A DNA stretch of 5,902 nt from Gammaproteobacteria bacterium (lineage in GTDB: Bacteria; Pseudomonadota; Gammaproteobacteria; SZUA-229). Both the position numbers and the translations under genes were made by a program. Shown in pieces: positions 1 through 5,435 of this stretch. Location: contig JAESSQ010000049.1 of assembly GCA_016764035.1 (NCBI GenBank), forward strand, positions 1 to 5,902, read 5' to 3'. The notes under the pieces are model-generated. The model had not been told where the DNA came from, searched no databases, and worked only from the letters and a program-made list of their open reading frames with translations. Numbering within the stretch: the first letter of the stretch is position 1; each line of letters opens with the position of its first letter.

Positions 1-605
1 ATATCCAGGTATAAGTCCACCTTGTTTTGTGGTTGCGACCAAAAGGCACCAGAGTCCAACCCCAAAAATTCCACAGCTACGACATAAGCGCCCATTATCC
101 CAACCGCACTAAAAATGGTTGCCAACAAAGGCATGGATATAAGACCTGCCAGAAAACGCGGCGCGATAACTCGTTTCATCGGGTTAACCGCCATCATTTC
201 CATTCCCGATAATTGCTCGGTGGCTTTCATTAACCCTATTTCAGCCGTTAGTGCCGACCCTGCTCTGCCTGCAAACAGCAGCGCGGTAATGACCGGCCCC
301 AACTCGCGCAGTAACGACAATGCAACCATGACTCCAACCGAATCTTCAGCGCCAAAATCAACCAGCGCGTAGTAGGACTGCAGGGCCATCACCATGCCAA
401 CAAACATGCCAGCAACAACAATAATAACCAAGGTTTGCACGCCGACAGAATATATCTGCTTTATCAAGAGTCCCGGTCGCGTAATTAAACTGCCACACCC
501 AACCACGACATCAAACAGAAACAGGCTGCCGCGTCCTAGTCTGCGAAAACGATGAAGTGTGGTTGCTCCTACGTGCTGAAAAAAATCTAACAATACAATA
601 AACAA
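1..605 (-). CDS. mlaE: MlaE, permease of the Mla phospholipid ABC transporter (3' end missing)
   Basis: This is the inner-membrane permease subunit of MlaFEDB, which moves phospholipids between the inner membrane and the periplasmic carrier MlaC to maintain outer-membrane lipid asymmetry. About 201 codons are present of a usual ~260; the reading frame is open to the window edge, so the C-terminus is off-window, not broken. The family signature is clear at residues ~101-136: ELGP, then GRAGSALTAEIGLM, then EQLSGMEMM. It is preceded by a hydrophobic stretch containing QTLVIIVVAGMFVGMVMAL and followed by APRFLAGLISMPLL. No ATG lies near the N-terminus. I chose TTG at 605-603 because AGGAAA (617-612, inside the end of mlaF) sits 6 bases upstream. 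TTG at 593-591 (protein starting MLDFFQHVG) is the alternative and gives an N-terminus closer in length to E. coli MlaE, but it lacks a well-placed ribosome site. Only two bases separate it from the mlaF stop, so co-translation is likely. Function is secure; the exact start is not. Confidence 0.93.
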   Translation of the reverse strand, partial: MFIVLLDFFQHVGATTLHRFRRLGRGSLFLFDVVVGCGSLITRPGLLIKQIYSVGVQTLVIIVVAGMFVGMVMALQSYYALVDFGAEDSVGVMVALSLLRELGPVITALLFAGRAGSALTAEIGLMKATEQLSGMEMMAVNPMKRVIAPRFLAGLISMPLLATIFSAVGIMGAYVVAVEFLGLDSGAFWSQPQNKVDLYLD

Positions 606-607
606 AA

Positions 608-1408
608 TCAGTTTCCTGAATATAAGTCTTCTAAGATAGGTTTTGCTGGGTAATGAAAAGGCACAGGACCATCTGCGTCACCATGAACAAACTGGTGCGT
701 CCAGGCCGATTCGCTATTGGTTAACCCATCAGGCGTGCCACTTTCGACCACTTTGCCCGCCGAAATAATGTGCACATAATGCGCAATCGATAAGGTCTCA
801 GGCACATCATGCGACACAATAATACTGCATATATTTAACGCATTATTTAATTCGCTGATAAGCGAGACCAACACACCCATAGAAATAGGATCTTGCCCGG
901 TAAAGGGTTCATCGTACATTATCATCATAGGGTCTAAAGCCATTGCCCGTGCCAGCGCAACACGCCTCGCCATGCCGCCGGATAGCTCAGATGGCGCCAA
1001 CTCGGCCGCGCCACGTAAACCCACAGCATTAAGTTTAAGCAACACCAGATAGCGAATCATGGCTTCGTTTAATTTTGTATGCTCACGCAACGGGTAAGCC
1101 ACATTTTCGAACACAGACAAATCAGTCAACAATGCACCGCTCTGAAATAACATGCCCATGCGCTGGCGCAAGTCGAATAATTTACTGGTTGATAATTGTG
1201 GCACGTTCAGCCCATCAACTTCGATACTGCCCTGGTCCGGCCTTAACTGACCACCTATTAATTTCAGCAAGGTCGTTTTACCGGTACCACTGGGGCCCAT
1301 AATAGCGGTAATGCCCTGGCGAGGAATATCCAATGACAGGCCGTCGAAAATCTTTCGATTACCGCGACTAAAATGTAAATCTCTAATTTTAACCAGTATG
1401 TCACTCAC
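608..1408 (-). CDS. mlaF: MlaF, ATPase of the Mla phospholipid ABC transporter
   Basis: This is the cytoplasmic ATPase that drives phospholipid transport through MlaE, with MlaD and MlaB as partners. At 266 aa it has the usual family length. All ABC motifs are present: Walker A GPSGTGKTT (38-46, Lys44), Q-loop Gln89 in LFQSGAL, signature LSGGM (142-146), Walker B MIMYDE (162-167, catalytic Glu167) and H-loop His200 in SHDVPE. The stretches FENVAYPLREHT and GQDPISMGVL are typical of MlaF as opposed to other ABC ATPases. So is the C-terminal DGPVPFHYPA, in the extension beyond the ATPase core that is associated with MlaB contact in E. coli. The start is GTG at 1408-1406; an in-frame stop lies three codons upstream, so no longer form exists. 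GGCAGG at 1423-1418 gives a reasonable ribosome site 9 bases away. It is the first gene of the leftward operon, followed at once by mlaE; mlaD, mlaC and mlaB would be expected beyond the edge. Confidence 0.97.
   Translation of the reverse strand: MSDILVKIRDLHFSRGNRKIFDGLSLDIPRQGITAIMGPSGTGKTTLLKLIGGQLRPDQGSIEVDGLNVPQLSTSKLFDLRQRMGMLFQSGALLTDLSVFENVAYPLREHTKLNEAMIRYLVLLKLNAVGLRGAAELAPSELSGGMARRVALARAMALDPMMIMYDEPFTGQDPISMGVLVSLISELNNALNICSIIVSHDVPETLSIAHYVHIISAGKVVESGTPDGLTNSESAWTHQFVHGDADGPVPFHYPAKPILEDLYSGN
612..617 (-). promoter_or_regulatory. Shine-Dalgarno sequence for mlaE
   Basis: AGGAAA on the minus strand lies within the last codons of mlaF, 6 bases before TTG at 605-603. It is the strongest ribosome-binding site in the window. 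It decides the choice of a TTG start for mlaE over the second TTG at 593-591, for which it would be 18 bases away. Confidence 0.6.
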
Positions 1409-1546
1409 TAGATATTACCTGCCAGAAGACGCTTACGGAGTATGCAATCGTCTTTATTATTTTCGAGAATTGTAACACTGTCGAACCCGTCATTGTATAG
1501 CTTGATACCTCTTTATGCTTATATGTGTGAATACGACTAATCTCGC

Positions 1547-1556
1547 ACGTTAACGT
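1547..1556. promoter_or_regulatory. 10-bp perfect palindrome, possible operator
   Basis: ACGTTAACGT is a perfect palindrome in the divergent region, about 140 bases from mlaF and 165 from yrbG. On the minus strand it overlaps the -35-like TTGAAC, where a regulator could act. A palindrome this short is expected by chance a few times in a window this size, so the operator reading is weak. I do not recognise it as the site of a known factor. Confidence 0.2.
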
Positions 1557-1653
1557 TCAACTTATACGCTACGACCATGAAAGAACTGACTGGCGCAACA
1601 AAAACACTCACGGTGATTATTCATGACTATTTTTTCGTATAGCATTGGCGAAT

Positions 1654-1662
1654 TTATCCACA
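1654..1662 (+). promoter_or_regulatory. DnaA-box-like 9-mer
   Basis: TTATCCACA matches the consensus DnaA box (TTATNCACA) exactly. It lies 57 bases before the yrbG start, in the 20-base loop between GGCGAA (1647-1652) and TTCGCC (1673-1678). It is a single box with no AT-rich unwinding element or clustered boxes, so this is not a replication origin. At most it could be a DnaA-responsive regulatory site or a titration site; chance is also plausible. Confidence 0.3.
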
Positions 1663-1719
1663 TAGCGTATCCTTCGCCCTCTGAGAAGAATTAAAATAAC
1701 AATGTATTGAGAAGCACAC

Positions 1720-2685
1720 ATGTTAATAGATTATGCAGCCATCCTTGTCGGCTTTATTTTACTCATTTGGAGCGCCGACCGTTTCGTGATTGGCGCCTCC
1801 GCAACGGCTCGTAACTTTGACGTACCTCCGCTTATTATCGGTTTAACCATTGTCGGTTTTGGCACCTCCGCGCCAGAGATGATGGTCGCAGGCTTTGCCT
1901 CTTATGATGGCAGCCCAGCAATGGCCATCGGTAATGCACTAGGCTCCAACATCACCAATATTACCCTTGTCCTCGGTGTCGCCGCACTCATTTCACCGTT
2001 AAACGTTCATTCCCGAATCATCAAAAAAGAACTACCTATTTTATTGTTCGCCACCTTAATGGCCCTAGCTTTATTACGCGATATGACACTGGGCCGACTG
2101 GACGGTTTTGTGTTGCTCAGCTTACTGTTTTTATTGATGTGGTGGGTTACACGTGCAGGTATGCGCAGCAAGTCCGAGGACGAACTAACCAATGAAATTA
2201 TCGACGAACTGCCCGATGCGATGTCAACATCACATGCCTTATTCTGGTTAATCGCCGGCCTGATATTATTAACGGTAAGTTCTAAAATCCTGGTATGGGG
2301 AGCCGTCAATGTTGCCACAGACCTGGGTATCAGCGAATTAATCATCGGCCTAACCATCATAGCCATCGGCACCAGCTTACCTGAACTTGCTACGTCAATT
2401 TCTGGCGCACTCAAAAAAGAACATGACATTGTTATCGGCAATATCGTTGGCTCTAACCTGTTCAACACCTTAGGCGTGTTGGCAATACCCGGGCTAATCT
2501 ACCCTGCCGAACTGGCTGAAGGCGTTCTAGAGAGAGACCTGCCTATCGTGCTCATACTTACTATTTTACTTTTCGTTATGGCTTACGGCTTTAAAGATGA
2601 TGGCAAAATCAATAAACTGGAAGGCGGCCTATTATTTAGTGCTTTCATCGGTTACCAATTACTGTTATTTTTTAGCATAGCGTAA
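1720..2685 (+). CDS. yrbG: YrbG-type calcium/sodium antiporter, CaCA family
   Basis: This is an inner-membrane cation/Ca2+ exchanger of the CaCA superfamily, likely moving Ca2+ against Na+ or H+. At 321 aa it is close to the E. coli YrbG length. The two inverted alpha-repeats that form the ion pathway are both intact. Repeat 1 has GFGTSAPE (46-53) and GNALGSNITN (71-80); repeat 2 has GTSLPE (217-222) and GNIVGSNLFN (240-249). The acidic residues Glu53 and Glu222, expected to bind the cation, are present. Hydrophobic segments fill the rest, apart from a polar acidic loop at ~148-170 (KSEDELTNEIIDELPD) that links the halves. It starts at ATG 1720 with a weak GAGAAG upstream. It is the first gene of the rightward cluster, 38 bases ahead of kdsD. 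The family call is firm. The true substrate and any link to LPS assembly are not known; in E. coli this gene also heads the kdsD-lpt cluster. Confidence 0.93.
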   Translation: MLIDYAAILVGFILLIWSADRFVIGASATARNFDVPPLIIGLTIVGFGTSAPEMMVAGFASYDGSPAMAIGNALGSNITNITLVLGVAALISPLNVHSRIIKKELPILLFATLMALALLRDMTLGRLDGFVLLSLLFLLMWWVTRAGMRSKSEDELTNEIIDELPDAMSTSHALFWLIAGLILLTVSSKILVWGAVNVATDLGISELIIGLTIIAIGTSLPELATSISGALKKEHDIVIGNIVGSNLFNTLGVLAIPGLIYPAELAEGVLERDLPIVLILTILLFVMAYGFKDDGKINKLEGGLLFSAFIGYQLLLFFSIA

Positions 2686-2723
2686 ACAGAGGATCGGCTT
2701 CTTTACTACATTTAATTGATATT

Positions 2724-3704
2724 ATGTCATCGACCAAAAAAATAGACTTTAAACAACTAGGGCAGGAAGTCATCAACATTGAGCTCGCTGAGATCAATGC
2801 GCTGCAATCGCGAATCGATGAAACCTTTGCCGACGCCTGCAAGCTGCTACTAGACTGCAAAGGTCGCATCGTCGTTACCGGCATGGGAAAATCTGGCCAC
2901 ATTGGTGGCAAGATAGCAGCCACACTCGCCAGTACAGGTAGCCCGGCTTTTTTTGTCCACCCGGGTGAAGCCAGTCATGGCGACCTTGGCATGATCACTA
3001 AAAACGATATCGTCATCGCCCTGTCTAACTCTGGCAATACCGCCGAAATTGCTACCATCATTCCTATTTTAAAACGCTTCGCTGTGCCACTAATAAGTAT
3101 GACGGGTGATAAAAACTCCATATTGGCAAGCGCAGCTGATATCAATCTCGATGTCAGTGTCAGTAAAGAAGCCTGTCCACATGACCTGGCTCCCACTTCA
3201 AGTACAACCGTTGCGCTCGTTATGGGTGATGCACTTGCAGTCGCCCTGCTGCAGGCTCGCGGATTCACGGCTGAAGACTTTGCGCTCTCACATCCTGGCG
3301 GCAGTTTGGGCAAACGCTTGTTACTGCATGTTGCCGATATCATGCACACAGAAGACCGGGTTCCCAGCGTACACGAATCGGCTACCGTGTCTGAAGCCTT
3401 ACTGGAGATGAGCCGTAAAGGTTTAGGCCTAACCGCTATCGTCGATGCCAACAATAAAGTGTTAGGTATTTATACCGATGGTGACCTACGTCGCTCGTTA
3501 GATAAAAATATCGACGTACACACCGCGATAATCAGCGAGGTAATGACCAAAAATTGCCGTACCACATACGCCAACGAACTCGCCGCAAGTATTGTAAAAA
3601 TAATGGACGACCACGGGATTAATGGTTTTTTAGTTACCGACGAAAGTAACGAATTAATTGGCGCCTTCAACATGCACGATATACTACGTGCGGGCATCAT
3701 GTAA
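2724..3704 (+). CDS. kdsD: KdsD, D-arabinose 5-phosphate isomerase
   Basis: This cytoplasmic enzyme interconverts D-ribulose 5-phosphate and D-arabinose 5-phosphate, the first committed step towards Kdo of the LPS inner core. The 326 aa compare with 328 in E. coli. An N-terminal SIS sugar-isomerase domain (~30-195) holds GMGKSGHIG (53-61), HPGEASHGDLG (79-89), SNSG (101-104) and LSHPGGSLGK (188-197). Lys56, His85, Glu108 and His190 line up, at a constant offset of three, with the catalytic Lys59, His88, Glu111 and His193 described for E. coli KdsD. Two CBS domains follow, ~205-260 (DIMHTED, TDGDLRR) and ~269-326 (EVMTKN to HDILRAGIM), of the type thought to regulate this enzyme. ATG 2724 is the only plausible start: the frame stays open upstream but contains no ATG, GTG or TTG. 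AGAGGA at 2688-2693 is about 30 bases away, too far to act as a ribosome site. All active-site residues are present and the gene looks fully functional. Confidence 0.96.
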   Translation: MSSTKKIDFKQLGQEVINIELAEINALQSRIDETFADACKLLLDCKGRIVVTGMGKSGHIGGKIAATLASTGSPAFFVHPGEASHGDLGMITKNDIVIALSNSGNTAEIATIIPILKRFAVPLISMTGDKNSILASAADINLDVSVSKEACPHDLAPTSSTTVALVMGDALAVALLQARGFTAEDFALSHPGGSLGKRLLLHVADIMHTEDRVPSVHESATVSEALLEMSRKGLGLTAIVDANNKVLGIYTDGDLRRSLDKNIDVHTAIISEVMTKNCRTTYANELAASIVKIMDDHGINGFLVTDESNELIGAFNMHDILRAGIM

Positions 3705-3767
3705 AAACCACGATCCAATCAACGCTACTCGCATATTAAAACACGACAACTACGCACCGAAACTATT

Positions 3768-4298
3768 ATGGACATTATTGAAAAAGCTAAAAAAATCGAA
3801 CTGGTCATTTTTGATATTGATGGTGTGATGACCGATGGCGGACTGTTTTTCGACAACCATGGTGGTGAGTACAAAGCGTTTAATTCTCTCGATGGGCATG
3901 GCTTGCGCATGCTGCAGGAATGTGGCGTACAAGTTGCCATTATTACCGGACGCAAATCTGAACTGGTAAAGCATCGAATGAATGATCTCGGTATAAGCAT
4001 TATTTACCAAGGCTATCGTGACAAAACTCCCGCTTTCGAAGAACTACTTAAAGAAGTTAATCTCGATAAAGATCAAATCACCTATGTTGGTGACGACGTC
4101 ATTGATTTACCCATTATGTCGCAACTGGATTTTGCCATCGCCGTTCAAAATGCACACCCATTCGTCAAACAACATGCACACTGGATAACCGACCGCAGTG
4201 GTGGGCACGGGGCGGTACGTGATGTCTGTGAATTTATCCTAGAAGCTAAAGGCCTGCTCGATGAAAAACTACACTCATACCTCTATTCAAAAAATTAG
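3768..4298 (+). CDS. kdsC: KdsC, 3-deoxy-D-manno-octulosonate 8-phosphate phosphatase
   Basis: This HAD-superfamily phosphatase hydrolyses Kdo-8-phosphate to Kdo and phosphate in the cytoplasm, the step before CMP-Kdo formation. It has 176 aa; E. coli KdsC has 188, with the extra residues at the N-terminus. HAD motif I is FDIDGVMTDG (15-24), with nucleophile Asp16 and acid/base Asp18. Motif II is Thr60 in IITGRK, motif III is Lys86 in YQGYRDK and motif IV is GDD (108-110) followed by VIDLPIM. There is no cap insertion, as expected for this tetrameric C0-type family. The C-terminal tail with GGHGAVRDVCEFILEA (~144-160) is typical and helps cover a neighbouring active site in known structures. 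The tail ends LLDEKLHSYLYSKN, slightly different from the usual end. The gene follows kdsD after 63 bases, with no clear Shine-Dalgarno sequence and no upstream in-frame start, so ATG 3768 stands. Confidence 0.96.
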   Translation: MDIIEKAKKIELVIFDIDGVMTDGGLFFDNHGGEYKAFNSLDGHGLRMLQECGVQVAIITGRKSELVKHRMNDLGISIIYQGYRDKTPAFEELLKEVNLDKDQITYVGDDVIDLPIMSQLDFAIAVQNAHPFVKQHAHWITDRSGGHGAVRDVCEFILEAKGLLDEKLHSYLYSKN

Positions 4299-4325
4299 AT
4301 GCGTATTCGCATACCATAGAACATC

Positions 4326-4880
4326 ATGAAACGACTCATCAGTTTCAGCATATTTTTTGTGGTAGCTATCGTTGCGTGGTGGTCCACTTCAAATGACTTA
4401 TATGACGATAACCAATTACAACAATTCACAGACAAACCCTACATAGAAATATTTATGAATAAGTTTGAGCTGACTGCAATGAATGACAGCGGCAAGCCAG
4501 GTTATACGCTTCAAGGATTAGAGCTGATAAAGTATAACGACAGCGACGATACCATTATTCAACAGCCGGTTATTCATCTTTTACAAAAAAGTGGGCAATG
4601 GACAATCACCGCCGAAAACGCCGTGCTCAATAACAGTAATAAAACTATCCAGCTCAACGATCATGTGATTATGCAACAACAAAATAGGGAACTTGCGTCA
4701 ACCATTCGTACTCAGAGTCTATTAATACATACACAAAAACAAATCGCACAAACCAGCGCACTGGTAGAAATCACACGCGGAAAATCGCTAATACGATCAA
4801 CCGGAATGACATATAACAACCTCACCAGTGAACTCGAACTTTCCTCAAAAGTTAGCAGTCACTATTTACCCAATGAGTAA
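4326..4880 (+). CDS. lptC: LptC, membrane-anchored LPS export protein
   Basis: LptC sits in the inner membrane with the LptB2FG transporter and hands LPS to LptA in the periplasm. The 184 aa match the usual length (191 in E. coli). A single N-terminal membrane helix (~4-19, rich in F, I, V, A) is followed by a periplasmic beta-jellyroll domain. Sequence identity is low, as is normal for this family. The recognisable pattern is GKPGYTLQGLELIKY (~56-70), then QQPVIHLLQKSGQWTITAENAVL, then a C-terminal strand region with GMTYNNLTSELEL. The call rests strongly on position between kdsC and lptA. It starts 27 bases after kdsC at ATG 4326, with no Shine-Dalgarno sequence visible. Its stop overlaps the lptA start by 8 bases. 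The second half contains a sigma-E-like promoter motif (4688-4716). Confidence 0.92.
   Translation: MKRLISFSIFFVVAIVAWWSTSNDLYDDNQLQQFTDKPYIEIFMNKFELTAMNDSGKPGYTLQGLELIKYNDSDDTIIQQPVIHLLQKSGQWTITAENAVLNNSNKTIQLNDHVIMQQQNRELASTIRTQSLLIHTQKQIAQTSALVEITRGKSLIRSTGMTYNNLTSELELSSKVSSHYLPNE
4688..4716 (+). promoter_or_regulatory. candidate sigma-E-type promoter for lptA-lptB, inside lptC
   Basis: GGAACTT (4688-4694) is identical to the sigma-E -35 consensus. It is followed after 17 bases by TCAGA (4712-4716), one base from the -10 forms TCAAA and TCTGA. Transcription would start near 4722-4724, about 150 bases before lptA. In E. coli, lptA-lptB are known to have an additional sigma-E-dependent promoter upstream of lptA within this gene cluster, so location and motif agree. 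Inference only; the host must also carry an RpoE-like factor. Confidence 0.45.
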
Positions 4881-5424
4881 ACACTTTACTTCATTTAACA
4901 AAAATAAAAAAATGCCCCCCATTAGCAACCTGGTGGCAATGTTTTTTCTTGTTACATGCTTTTCTTTTACAACAAACACGACGGCTGTAGACATGGCCGA
5001 AAAAATATTTATTTCAGCTGATCATATGCAAATGAATATCAATTCTGGCAACAGTGTTTACACGGGCAACGTCAAAGTTTCGCAAGGTGAACTAAAATTA
5101 TCCGGCGACAAAGTCATACTAAAAAACTATAAAGACGAGCTCGAACAATTAATCATCACTGGAAAACCAGCACGATACAACCATGTTTCCGCTAACGGCG
5201 AAAACGTAAAAGCTGAAAGTGAACACATCGTTTATGCCGCAAGTAAAAATAAATTAATACTGACAACTAATGCCAAACTGGTACAGCCCGACCATAAACT
5301 CAGTAGCCAGAAAATAATCTATGACACTTTAAATAAAACCATTATCGCTGGTGATGAAAACGCCAAAAAAACCCAACGTGTCAATATCATACTCACACCA
5401 AAAAAATCGTCTTCGGAAAAATAA
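4873..5424 (+). CDS. lptA: LptA, periplasmic LPS transport bridge protein
   Basis: LptA polymerises head to tail between LptC and the outer-membrane LptD, forming the beta-jellyroll groove that carries LPS across the periplasm. The frame is open from 4828, but I chose ATG 4873, which gives 183 aa (E. coli LptA is 185) and overlaps the lptC stop in ATGAGTAA. ATG 4912 is a possible shorter start. The N-terminus is a Sec signal peptide: basic KNKK (10-13), hydrophobic core ~20-34, and likely cleavage after Ala38 (TTA/VD), which places the mature start where E. coli LptA has it. The OstA-like domain follows (~44-155): IFISADHMQMN, VYTGNVKVSQG, GKPARY, AESEHIVY and KLVQPDHKLSSQKIIYD, ending in a Lys/Ser-rich tail. 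Cys29 in the signal core is preceded by LVT, a poor lipobox. No Shine-Dalgarno sequence is seen, so translation is probably coupled to lptC. Confidence 0.94.
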   Translation: MSKHFTSFNKNKKMPPISNLVAMFFLVTCFSFTTNTTAVDMAEKIFISADHMQMNINSGNSVYTGNVKVSQGELKLSGDKVILKNYKDELEQLIITGKPARYNHVSANGENVKAESEHIVYAASKNKLILTTNAKLVQPDHKLSSQKIIYDTLNKTIIAGDENAKKTQRVNIILTPKKSSSEK

Positions 5425-5435
5425 CAACCATAAAT

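Larger units (their letters stand above)
1409..1719. other. divergent intergenic region between mlaF and yrbG
   Basis: These 311 bases separate two operons that start in opposite directions, so promoters for both must lie here unless transcription enters from elsewhere. I find no convincing sigma-70 pair on either strand. The minus strand has -10-like hexamers TATAAG (1566-1561 and 1523-1518) and TACAAT (1497-1492), plus a -35-like TTGAAC (1560-1555), but none combine at good spacing. The plus strand has TAAAAT at 1692-1697 with no -35 match. Two 7-bp copies of GTATAGC occur at 1495-1501 and 1637-1643. An 8-bp inverted pair ATACGCTA/TAGCGTAT occurs at 1564-1571 and 1663-1670. No tRNA, riboswitch or terminator is recognisable. 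The ribosome site for yrbG is probably the weak GAGAAG at 1709-1714. Confidence 0.6.

Noticed and set aside
27..372. Two overlapping plus-strand reading frames at 27-212 and 115-372
   Set aside because: They lie opposite mlaE, whose conserved frame explains the sequence. Their translations show no recognisable domain and no ribosome site.
1075..1302. Plus-strand frame of 75 codons
   Set aside because: Antisense to the ATPase core of mlaF; low-complexity shadow with no family resemblance.
1577..1642. Small 21-codon frame MKELTGATKTLTVIIHDYFF(V) in the divergent region
   Set aside because: No Shine-Dalgarno sequence, and frames this short are common by chance; conservation data would be needed to revive it.
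1647..1678. GGCGAA/TTCGCC as a transcription terminator
   Set aside because: The stem is only 6 bp with a 20-base loop and no following T run, and there is no gene end here to terminate.
2007..2468. Minus-strand frame of 153 codons opposite yrbG
   Set aside because: Shadow of the conserved alpha-repeat coding sequence; Ser/Ile-rich translation typical of antisense frames.
2975..3454. Minus-strand frame of 159 codons opposite kdsD, plus smaller frames at 2672-2923, 3106-3411 and 3470-3718
   Set aside because: All sit inside or across kdsD, which is intact with every catalytic residue; their translations resemble no known protein.
3725..4010. Two minus-strand frames opposite kdsC
   Set aside because: Antisense shadows of an intact HAD phosphatase gene.
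4948..4962. Possible lipoprotein cleavage site at Cys29 of LptA
   Set aside because: The residues before the Cys are LVT, with Thr at -1, which is poor for a lipobox. A normal signal peptidase I site after Ala38 matches known LptA.
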